16,840 bases of DNA from Candidatus Helarchaeota archaeon. Lineage in GTDB: Archaea; Asgardarchaeota; Lokiarchaeia; Helarchaeales; JABXJV01. Position 1 is the first letter of the stretch. Every line of letters begins with the position of its first letter. The notes under the pieces are model-generated. The model ran no database searches. It saw only the letters and a program-made list of their open reading frames with translations, and was not told the origin of the DNA. Position numbers and translations under genes: made by a program. Location: positions 1 through 16,840 of the forward strand of contig JABXJV010000388.1 of the NCBI GenBank assembly GCA_013375355.1, written 5' to 3'. This document shows positions 6,045-13,119 of this stretch, in pieces.

Positions 6045-7204
6045 ATGCGTGGAGGAGGGACAAATACTTTTCGCAAACCTTCTTTTAATGAAATTGCACC
6101 TTCAGGACAGAAATGTGCACAGATTCCGCAACCTATACAGAGTTCCTCATTAACATTTGCTAAATTGTCACTGCCAACAGAAATGGCTCCAGTAGGACAT
6201 TTTTCCTCACAAGTGCCACAGCCGGTGCAAGTATCTTTATTCACTTGTGAGAGATAATTTGTGGAGTTAATCATTGCCGTCGCGCCCATGCGCCAAAGGT
6301 TAAAAGTATCACAGCAACATTTACAGCAGTTACAAATAGAATTTTCGATTTTATAAATATCTGATTTGTTATGGAATGCTTTATGAACCAAACCCGCTTC
6401 ATCGGTCTTTTTTAAGATTTCTAATGCTTCTTCTTTACTGACTTTTCTTGCAAATCCTTGTTGGATAACATGTTTTGCAGATTTACCAAAAGTAAAACAA
6501 ACTTCCATAGGTGCATCAATTTTACATGGTTCTTCCAACATTTCTCTATATTGACGACAGAAACAGTTACCCACTGCAATGGTATCAAATTTTTTAATAA
6601 TTTCTTCTACGGATTGGGCGGGTAATACTTGTTCTTCAGCCTGCATTGATTTATTAATTTCTATTGTCTTTCCTTCCTCATTTGTATAAATAGGAATTGT
6701 TCTATCTATAGGAGGTGCTTGTTTGAACATGGGTAGGATACTATCATAACGCTCTTGAATTGCTGAAGCCAATTCTAGCATTAACGTATCATAAAGCTTA
6801 GCTAATTTTCTAAGTTTCTCAAGTTCTTTCTCATCTTTGGGTAACTCTGGCATGTAAGTATACTCGAAAGCACCTATAGCAACAATAGGTAATAATCGAT
6901 AAACCATGAGACCGGATGAACTTGGTTGATTGAAAATAAAACCCTTTTTTGCAAGCTTGGCAGCTTTTTTGTCAATTTCATCCTCAGATAAATCTGGCAG
7001 CTTTTTCTGTAATTGTTCCATAGTCATGGATTTCTTAGTCTTGAATGCTTTTATGAAATCCATATCTTCTTCATCCAAATAAAATTTTAAAATCTCAATA
7101 AACGTGTCCGTCGGTGGAAAAGGCATCATTCCTGCACTCAATATTATTTTTGCTGCTTTATTTATCTTTTTTGCTAATTTTTCTGCTTCATCTGATGTTG
7201 ACAT
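6035..7204 (-). CDS. Winged-helix / multi-cysteine / 2x[4Fe-4S] ferredoxin-domain protein
   Basis: From M4 the protein is 389 residues. An N-terminal helical region with a winged-helix look (about 45-110: MTMEQLQKKLPDLSEDEID, KKGFIFNQ) precedes a middle domain with GNCFCRQYR (C214, C216), C227 and C236, then a dense cluster CNCCKCCC (C291-C298). Two bacterial-type [4Fe-4S] motifs close the protein: CTGCGTCEEKCP (C326, 329, 332, 336) and CIGCGICAHFCP (C356, 359, 362, 366). This resembles an uncharacterised ferredoxin-like family of anaerobic archaea and bacteria with CxCR and CCxCC motifs. It is probably cytosolic electron transfer or redox sensing; no partner is known. The start at 7204 is preferred over ATG 7213 because AGGATGAT (7216-7209) is correctly placed only for the second ATG. 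Divergent from the DUF72 gene. Confidence 0.85.
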   Translation of the reverse strand: MSTSDEAEKLAKKINKAAKIILSAGMMPFPPTDTFIEILKFYLDEEDMDFIKAFKTKKSMTMEQLQKKLPDLSEDEIDKKAAKLAKKGFIFNQPSSSGLMVYRLLPIVAIGAFEYTYMPELPKDEKELEKLRKLAKLYDTLMLELASAIQERYDSILPMFKQAPPIDRTIPIYTNEEGKTIEINKSMQAEEQVLPAQSVEEIIKKFDTIAVGNCFCRQYREMLEEPCKIDAPMEVCFTFGKSAKHVIQQGFARKVSKEEALEILKKTDEAGLVHKAFHNKSDIYKIENSICNCCKCCCDTFNLWRMGATAMINSTNYLSQVNKDTCTGCGTCEEKCPTGAISVGSDNLANVNEELCIGCGICAHFCPEGAISLKEGLRKVFVPPPRIKK

Positions 7205-7331
7205 ATTAATCATCCTAAATTTTTATTTTGAATAGATATTTCCTTATGTTTATTTAAGTTTAATTTTGTAGATTTTCCCTTTAAGATGTATTATATTTGA
7301 ATTTTCAATAAAATGTATTGTATAAAGATCT

Positions 7332-7347
7332 GATTATCTTTTAAAAA
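7332..7347 (+). promoter_or_regulatory. TATA-box promoter of the DUF72 gene, likely leaderless
   Basis: GATTATCTTTTAAAAA contains a TATA-like core (7339-7347) centred about 27 bp before the ATG at 7370, so transcription would start almost at the start codon. No strong ribosome binding site precedes the ATG. The GATTATCTTT upstream half matches the element at 3271-3280, which has nearly the same distance to its ATG. Confidence 0.45.
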
Positions 7348-7369
7348 GAAGTATCAAATAAGAGATAAA

Positions 7370-8170
7370 ATGGAAAAAATTTATGTTGGTTGTGCTGGTT
7401 GGGAGTATAGTGGTTGGATGGGTACTTTTTATCCAAAAAATTTGAAAAAGGAAAACCACTTAAGATATTACTCCGATCATTTTAATTTTATGGAAATAAA
7501 TTCCACATTTTATAATTTGCCAAAAGAAAAAACTGTCAGACATTGGCTTAATCAAGTCCCTAAACACTTTCTATTTGCTATAAAAGTGTGGCAAAAAATA
7601 ACTCATAAAAAAAGTTCGGAACTTGAATCGTTAATTAATTCTTTTTTTAAACGTATGAAAATACTCGAGCCAAAAACTTATGGATATTTATTACAATTTC
7701 CGCCGAAATTTAGGTATAATGATAAAAATTTGAAATATTTAACAAAAATTCTTGAAAAAATACCCTCAGAATCAAGTTATTTCTTAGAATTTAGGGATAA
7801 TTCTTGGTTCAATCCCGATATTCTTGAGCAAATTCTACAACCTCCTAATTTAACTTTAGTCACATCCTATATAATAGGTGTAGATCCATATTATTATCCT
7901 GAACAATCGGAATATTACATTAGGCTCATTGGAGATCATCAAATTCAAGTTTTTAATCAAATCCAAAGAGAACAGGATGAGGCATTAACACACTTGGAAC
8001 AAAATTTAAGATTATTTGAAAAAAATCCCCAAGTCAATAGGATTATTGTAATATTTAATAATAATTTCAGAGGATTTGCACCAGAGGATGCAAATCAATT
8101 AATAAAAAGAATGGAAATCCCTCAACATTATGTTTCCCAACAAAAAAATTTATTGGATTTTATGAGTTAA
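7370..8170 (+). CDS. DUF72 (YecE-like) family protein
   Basis: A 266-residue protein with the signature of the DUF72 TIM-barrel family: VGCAGWEYSGWMGTFYP at 6-22, YYSDHFNFMEINSTFYNLP at 33-51, then W...VPKHFLFAIKVWQKITH and QFPPKF, with EFRDNSWF in the second half. The family is widespread in bacteria and archaea; its biochemical role is not established, though its aromatic and acidic residues line a TIM-barrel cavity. Length is normal and all blocks are present. It diverges from the iron-sulfur gene (shared 156-bp intergenic region, from 7214 to 7369) and converges with the flavoprotein gene with 8 bp between stops. It appears monocistronic with its own TATA box. Confidence 0.93.
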   Translation: MEKIYVGCAGWEYSGWMGTFYPKNLKKENHLRYYSDHFNFMEINSTFYNLPKEKTVRHWLNQVPKHFLFAIKVWQKITHKKSSELESLINSFFKRMKILEPKTYGYLLQFPPKFRYNDKNLKYLTKILEKIPSESSYFLEFRDNSWFNPDILEQILQPPNLTLVTSYIIGVDPYYYPEQSEYYIRLIGDHQIQVFNQIQREQDEALTHLEQNLRLFEKNPQVNRIIVIFNNNFRGFAPEDANQLIKRMEIPQHYVSQQKNLLDFMS

Positions 8171-8178
8171 GTATTCTA

Positions 8179-8799
8179 TTATAGAAGCGGGCTTTCTTTT
8201 ACTTTCACCTTTTTCTTTGGTTCAGAACTTACTTCTTTCCCCAAATTATATGCTTTCTTCATCAATTGCTTATTTTCTTTTATTTTTCCTGCACCTAATG
8301 CGCTCCCATAAATTTTTCCAACTATTTTAGCACCAACATAATTAAAACAATCTTGGTATGAACGTAAAGCATTAACTGCACCAGAAGTAAATGGGTCTGT
8401 ATCACCATAGGTTAAAATTATGACAATTTTCTTGCCTTTAAATGCATGAGTGTATGACCAACCTTCAACTTTAGTTAATGCATAGCATCGATCAATGAAT
8501 AGTTTTGTCTGCCCTGTAATGTTAAACCAATAAATAGCGCTTGCAATAACTATCACATCAGCAGCAATGAGAGATGGATAAATCTTTTGCATATCATCAT
8601 TAATCACACAGCCCGATCCAGAGTCTATAATGCATTTATCGCAACCTGAACAAGGTTTTATATTCATTCCCTGAAGAAAAAAGGTTTCTATATCAGCACC
8701 TTTTTTTTCAGCACCTTCTATAAATGATTGTGCTAATAAAGCACTATTTCCATTTTTTCTAGGGCTTCCCAATATGACAACTATTTTTTTATTAGCCAT
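8179..8799 (-). CDS. Isf-like iron-sulfur flavoprotein (NADPH-dependent FMN reductase fold)
   Basis: A 206-residue flavodoxin-fold protein. The FMN phosphate loop is GSPRKNGNS at 11-19, and IASAIYWFNITGQTKLFIDR is the conserved second FMN-contact block. Between them the compact cysteine motif CSGCDKC...C (C50, C53, C56, C64) fits the C-x2-C-x2-C-x4-7-C [4Fe-4S] site of archaeal iron-sulfur flavoproteins. C64 is followed by VINDDM, also typical. Such proteins pass electrons between ferredoxin and acceptors such as O2 or peroxide in anaerobes. The Lys-rich tail (EPKKKVKVKES) is probably disordered. The ATG at 8799 has GAGAAGAT a few bases upstream; an earlier ATG in the leader runs into a stop within three codons. 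A 239-bp gap separates it from the divergent surface-protein gene. Electron partner unknown; the ferredoxin-like protein at 6035-7204 is a possible candidate only by proximity. Confidence 0.9.
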   Translation of the reverse strand: MANKKIVVILGSPRKNGNSALLAQSFIEGAEKKGADIETFFLQGMNIKPCSGCDKCIIDSGSGCVINDDMQKIYPSLIAADVIVIASAIYWFNITGQTKLFIDRCYALTKVEGWSYTHAFKGKKIVIILTYGDTDPFTSGAVNALRSYQDCFNYVGAKIVGKIYGSALGAGKIKENKQLMKKAYNLGKEVSSEPKKKVKVKESPLL

Positions 8800-8867
8800 T
8801 TTTATCTTCTCATTTTTTTATGTGAATTTATCAAGAAATTGATTTATTTCAATCATACCCAAACTTA

Positions 8868-8922
8868 AACAAATTTGTTATGAAATCTACGAAAAAGAAA
8901 AACTATCCAAATTTATAAATTT
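8868..8922. promoter_or_regulatory. Two perfect palindromes in the divergent intergenic region
   Basis: AACAAATTTGTT (8868-8879) and AAATTTATAAATTT (8909-8922) are perfect palindromes of 12 and 14 bp between the flavoprotein and the surface-protein gene. The second contains TTTATAAA, usable as a TATA core in either direction. They may be regulator sites, but the AT-rich context lowers the significance. Confidence 0.3.
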
Positions 8923-8977
8923 TTAAATATTGTAAAATGTAGTTTAATTAAATTCTTTTATTTAATTTGAAATTATT

Positions 8978-9011
8978 ATATTAAGGGAAAGTATCATATT
9001 AAGGAAAAGTA
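8978..9011 (+). repeat. 18-bp-period direct repeat just upstream of the surface-protein gene
   Basis: ATATTAAGGGAAAGTA (8978-8993) is repeated as ATATTAAGGAAAAGTA (8996-9011), with one mismatch in 16 and a start-to-start distance of 18 bp. It lies 28-61 bp before the ATG at 9039 and downstream of a T-rich TATA-like stretch (8955-8965), so it spans the expected transcript start and leader. It could bind a regulator in tandem or act in the mRNA leader. AGAGGAATGG (9022-9031) is the likely ribosome binding region. Confidence 0.5.
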
Positions 9012-9038
9012 GACGATTAATAGAGGAATGGTTTTATA

Positions 9039-12000
9039 ATGAAAAAAAATAAGCTGAAATATATACTATTTATGCAGATTTTTATAATTTCAACAATTTT
9101 TCTTGTTAATTCTTTATATACATATCCTTTTATTGATATATCATTATCAAAAAGTCATTTCAACGATTTCGATTTAAATACTTCTAATTGGTGTAACATA
9201 ACAGTGATTTCAGACGATATTACCAAGTGGAATGATGGTATGAGTGAAATACCTAGCATTGCCATCGATAATAATTCAGTAATCCATGTGGTCTGGCAAG
9301 ATGATACGAATGGTGAATGGGGAACAGATATGGAAATTATGTATACAAATTATAATATTTCAACAGGCTGGTCCAACGCAACGGTAATTTCAGACGATAG
9401 TACAGGGTGGAATAATGATACGAGTTATATCCCTGACATCGCCGCTGATAATAATGGAAATCTACATGTAGTCTGGATGGATTATACGAAAGGTGAATGG
9501 GGAACTGATTCAGAAATAATGTATACAAATTATACTGCCGCGGGCTGGTCCAACGCAACGGTGATTTCAGACGATTATACTGGGTGGAATAATGGCAGCA
9601 GTCAGAGCCCAAGGATTATCACGGATAAGAATGGAAATATACATGTAGTCTGGACGGATTATACGGTTGGCGAATGGGGAGGAGGTTTCCTAGATTCAGA
9701 AATAATGTATGCAAATTATTCTGCTGCGGGCTGGTCCAACGCAACGGTGATTTCAGACGATTATACCGGGTGGAATGATGAAAGGAGTGACAGCCCAGAA
9801 ATCGCCACGGACAATAATAGTAATATCCATGTGGTATGGTGGGATGATACTAATGGTGAATGGGGAACTGATTCAGAAATAATGTATGCAAATTATACTG
9901 CTGCTGGTTGGTCTAATGCAACTTTGATTTCAGATATTTACGGGTGGAATGATGATAATAGTTGGAATCCTAGCATTGCCATGGATAATAATGGAAACAT
10001 ACATGTTGCCTGGTTAGATTATACGGATGGCGAATGGGGAACTGATTCAGAAATAATGTATACAAATTATACTGTCGCGGGCTGGTCCAACGCAACGGTG
10101 ATTTCAGACGATTATACTGGGTGGAACGATGGAACTAGTACTCAAACATCTATCAGCACAGATAATGATGGAAATATACATGTGGTCTGGGAAGATGCAA
10201 CAAATGGTGAATGGGGAACTGATACAGAAATAATGTATACAAATTATAATACTTCAACAGGCTGGTCCAACGCAACGGTGATTTCAGATATATATGGATG
10301 GAATGATGGTCAGAGTTTTAATCCTAGAATAGCCATTGATAAAAATGGAAATATACATGCGGTCTGGCAGGATTTCACTCCAGGTGAATGGGGAACAGAT
10401 GTAGAAATAATGTATATAAGAACTCCGATAAGTGCAATACCCATTTCAAACCATCCTGAAAATATTATAACTTTAATAAGTGATTCGGAAACTATTAATT
10501 GGACACTTTTTGACGATCTTGGTTCAGGACAATACCGTGTATGGGCAAATGATACAAATAATAATTATTATATATGGGTAGATTGGAACACATGGTTCAA
10601 TGCCACTTCTCTTAATATCCCAATTAATCGCACCACTCCGGGCACTTTTAATTATACTATTGAATACAATGATATCGAACTTCAATTCGGAAATTCAGAT
10701 ACAGTTATAATCACTATAATATCAATCGATGGACTAATGACCGGATGGCCTGTAAAGACAGGGACTGACTTGTCTTCTCCTGTTATTGGCGACATTGACG
10801 ATGATGGTAAGTTGGAAATAATGATCGGTTCAGATGACAATTATATTTGGGCTCTTAATCACGATGGTACCAATGTGACCGGGTGGCCAGTATTGACGGG
10901 AGACAATGTGAGTTCATCTCCTGCTCTGGGTGATATTGATGGCGATGGAGATTTAGAAATTGTAGTAGGTTCTGCTGATAACGGTATTTGGGTTTTAAAT
11001 TCAACAGGACATAATATGACAGGATGGCCAGTAGCGACGGGAGGTTCAATAGGATCATCTCCTGCACTTGGTGATCTTGATGGTGATGGATTGTTGGAGA
11101 TTGTTGTAGGTTCGAATGACAACCATATTTGGGCTTTAAATTCAACAGGGCATAATGTGACAGGTTGGCCAGTAATGACGGCAGGTAATGTGATTTCTTC
11201 TCCTGCGCTTGGAGATATTGATAACGATGCACAACTAGAAATTATTTTTGGATCAAACGATAGCAAGATTTGGGCTTTAAACCACGATGGAACCAATGTT
11301 ACAGGTTGGCCTGTGACAACAGGATCTTTAGTGACATCCTCTCCTGCAATTGGGGACATTGATAGCGATGGGCGATTAGAAATCGTGGTTGGCTCGTGGG
11401 ACACTAAAGTTTGGGCTTTAAATCATGATGGGACAAATTTGACGGGTTGGCCTATAACAACAGGGTCTGGGATGGCTTCATCTCCTGCTCTTGGTGATAT
11501 TGATGATGATGGACAGTTAGAAATCATGATCGGTTCCGTAAATGGGTATATCTGGGCTTTGAATCATGATGGGACAAATGTAACTGGTTGGCCTGTAATG
11601 ACAGGGGGCCCAATTTTTTCTTCTCCTGCTATTGGAAACATTGACATCGATGGGAAATTGGAGGTTGTGATAGGTTCAGATGACAATTATACTTGGGCTC
11701 TTAACCACGATGGAACTAATGTGGAGGGGTGGCCAGTAAGAATGAAAGATATTATTAGATCATCTCCTGCTATTGGCGACATTGACGATGATGGATTGGT
11801 CGAAGTTGTAATAGCGTCATGGGATGGTTATATTTGGGTGATTAATTGCCCTAGTTCTTATGATATTTCGCACTTTCCATGGCCAATGTTTAATCAAGAC
11901 GAACATCATTCAAGTCTTTATCCTCAACCGACTTCAAACCATCCGGTAGATATTACGACCTCACAAAGCGGTTCAGAATTGATTCAATGGAGGCTTTATG

Positions 12001-13037
12001 ACGAACTAGGTGGTGGTGGACAGTACCGAGTTTCGGTAAATGATACTAATGATAATTATTATATATGGGTAGATTGGGCTCCATGGACTAATAACACCCC
12101 TATATATATACCTATAAATCGAACAGCCATAGGAATATTCAATTATACTATCGAATTTATTTTAAATACAGGTCCAGCTTCAAGTGATACTGTCATCGTA
12201 AATATTACAGGTTGGCAAGATCAAGCACCGACTTCAAATCATCCTCAAAATATTGTAACTTCTGGAACTGGGTCAGAAACTATTGGGTGGATACTTTACG
12301 ATGATATAGGTCCAAGTTATTATCGCGTGTGGGTAAATGACACCAATGATACTTATTATGTATTGGTGGATTGGACCACATGGACAGATGGTGTTTTGCT
12401 TAATGTCCCTATAAATTATACCGCCTTGGGATTTTATAACTATACCATAGAATATAATGATAGTAATAATCAATTCGGTGTACCTGACACAGTTTATGTT
12501 ACAATAATTGATAGTATTCCTACCTGCAATCAGCCTGGAGATGTCACAACTACATTAAATGGTAATGAATCAATACAATGGATACTTTATGATGATTTTG
12601 GTCCAAGTCAATATCGAGTTTGGGTAAATGGCACACTATATCATGATTGGACCCCATGGATTAATAATACACCCATAATTGTCGCAATTATACGGAGTAC
12701 CACGGGGACATATAATTATACTATAGAATTCAATTCAAGCACAAGTCAGTTTGCAAGCGATACCGTCTATGTAATTATTACAGGTTTTCAGCAATCACCG
12801 GAACAGCCTAACTATATAATCGGGCCACAAGGAGGCGGAGATATTTCTGATTTATTATTATCACCGCTTGGTCTAGGAATCATCATTGGCATCATAGCGG
12901 CGTTTTCTATAATGGCAGCAATTTTAATTAAAAATAATAAAACAATCAAAGAAATTAACGAAAAAATCAGTAAAAGTCAGGTCTTTAAAACAAGAGCAGA
13001 GGAGATTAAGGAAGGTACCAAGACAGACCTCCCCTAG
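9039..13037 (+). CDS. Giant TM-anchored surface protein: 7 propeller-like repeats, 8 FG-GAP-like repeats, 4 Ig-like domains
   Basis: A 1332-residue extracellular protein. Residues 8-27 form a signal or N-terminal TM segment. Seven repeats of ~58-62 aa begin at W51, W111, W170, W232, W291, W349 and W409, with the consensus WSNATVISDDYTGWND ... IAxDNNGNIHVVWxDxT ... GEWGTDSEIMYTNYT, probably a seven-bladed propeller. One Ig-like domain (~467-565) follows. Eight repeats of 47 aa (~568-960) carry TGWPVxTG, SSPALGDIDGDGxLEIVVGS and IWALNHDGTNV; the DxDxDG loops match the Ca2+ sites of FG-GAP/VCBS propellers. Three more Ig-like domains start near 966, 1065 and 1162, sharing SNHP, YRVWVNDTND and WVDW. 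A TM helix (~1276-1298) and a basic cytosolic tail end the protein. Many N-x-S/T sequons suggest heavy glycosylation. A role in adhesion or ligand binding is inferred. No catalytic motif was recognised, and no archaeosortase signal (PGF-CTERM) is present. Confidence 0.85.
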   Translation: MKKNKLKYILFMQIFIISTIFLVNSLYTYPFIDISLSKSHFNDFDLNTSNWCNITVISDDITKWNDGMSEIPSIAIDNNSVIHVVWQDDTNGEWGTDMEIMYTNYNISTGWSNATVISDDSTGWNNDTSYIPDIAADNNGNLHVVWMDYTKGEWGTDSEIMYTNYTAAGWSNATVISDDYTGWNNGSSQSPRIITDKNGNIHVVWTDYTVGEWGGGFLDSEIMYANYSAAGWSNATVISDDYTGWNDERSDSPEIATDNNSNIHVVWWDDTNGEWGTDSEIMYANYTAAGWSNATLISDIYGWNDDNSWNPSIAMDNNGNIHVAWLDYTDGEWGTDSEIMYTNYTVAGWSNATVISDDYTGWNDGTSTQTSISTDNDGNIHVVWEDATNGEWGTDTEIMYTNYNTSTGWSNATVISDIYGWNDGQSFNPRIAIDKNGNIHAVWQDFTPGEWGTDVEIMYIRTPISAIPISNHPENIITLISDSETINWTLFDDLGSGQYRVWANDTNNNYYIWVDWNTWFNATSLNIPINRTTPGTFNYTIEYNDIELQFGNSDTVIITIISIDGLMTGWPVKTGTDLSSPVIGDIDDDGKLEIMIGSDDNYIWALNHDGTNVTGWPVLTGDNVSSSPALGDIDGDGDLEIVVGSADNGIWVLNSTGHNMTGWPVATGGSIGSSPALGDLDGDGLLEIVVGSNDNHIWALNSTGHNVTGWPVMTAGNVISSPALGDIDNDAQLEIIFGSNDSKIWALNHDGTNVTGWPVTTGSLVTSSPAIGDIDSDGRLEIVVGSWDTKVWALNHDGTNLTGWPITTGSGMASSPALGDIDDDGQLEIMIGSVNGYIWALNHDGTNVTGWPVMTGGPIFSSPAIGNIDIDGKLEVVIGSDDNYTWALNHDGTNVEGWPVRMKDIIRSSPAIGDIDDDGLVEVVIASWDGYIWVINCPSSYDISHFPWPMFNQDEHHSSLYPQPTSNHPVDITTSQSGSELIQWRLYDELGGGGQYRVSVNDTNDNYYIWVDWAPWTNNTPIYIPINRTAIGIFNYTIEFILNTGPASSDTVIVNITGWQDQAPTSNHPQNIVTSGTGSETIGWILYDDIGPSYYRVWVNDTNDTYYVLVDWTTWTDGVLLNVPINYTALGFYNYTIEYNDSNNQFGVPDTVYVTIIDSIPTCNQPGDVTTTLNGNESIQWILYDDFGPSQYRVWVNGTLYHDWTPWINNTPIIVAIIRSTTGTYNYTIEFNSSTSQFASDTVYVIITGFQQSPEQPNYIIGPQGGGDISDLLLSPLGLGIIIGIIAAFSIMAAILIKNNKTIKEINEKISKSQVFKTRAEEIKEGTKTDLP
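9189..10430 (+). repeat. Seven in-gene tandem repeats of about 175-185 bp
   Basis: The DNA encoding the N-terminal repeats is conserved as DNA, not only as protein. GGCTGGTCCAACGCAACGGT recurs at about 9367, 9544, 9730, 10081 and 10261, while the copy at 9907 is diverged (TGGTTGGTCTAATGCAACTT). GGTGAATGGGGAAC or a close variant also recurs in every unit. Synonymous identity implies recent duplication or gene conversion. Not a CRISPR: the units are coding, long and contiguous. Confidence 0.85.
10737..11860 (+). repeat. Eight in-gene 141-bp FG-GAP-like repeats
   Basis: Each unit is 47 codons. They share GGTTGGCC-type GWPV codons, TCTCCTGC(T/A)...GG(T/C)GA(T/C)ATTGA(T/C) and TGGGCTTTAAA(T/C)CA(T/C)GATGG. 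DNA divergence between units is higher than in the upstream repeats, with many synonymous changes, so this array looks older. Long minus-strand open frames here (about 10855-11404) are shadows of the repeat codons. Confidence 0.8.
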
Positions 13038-13074
13038 GCAGATAGGACGAAGAAATCAGATTAGAAATCATAAC

Positions 13075-13099
13075 TTCCTTTTTAATCTTTTTCTTTTCT
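13075..13099 (+). terminator. Pyrimidine/T-rich terminator after the surface-protein gene
   Basis: A stretch of T and C with several T3-T5 runs begins 38 bp past the stop at 13037 and lies in the 82-bp gap before the convergent asparagine-synthetase-like gene. No clear stem precedes it, which is usual for archaeal oligo-T terminators. Only the plus strand has the T-rich signal. Confidence 0.45.
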
Positions 13100-13119
13100 A
13101 TGGCTTTGAAATTTTCGCA

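Noticed and set aside
7202..7213. ATG 7213 as start of the iron-sulfur protein
   Set aside because: The AGGATGAT ribosome binding site overlaps this ATG and is correctly spaced only for the second ATG, at 7204.
9189..10430. CRISPR-like array
   Set aside because: The repeat units are ~180 bp, contiguous, in frame and part of a protein with a clear signal peptide and TM anchor.
10855..11404. Long minus-strand ORFs of 125 and 181 residues
   Set aside because: They run antisense through the 141-bp FG-GAP repeats and mirror their periodicity. Composition is that of a shadow frame.
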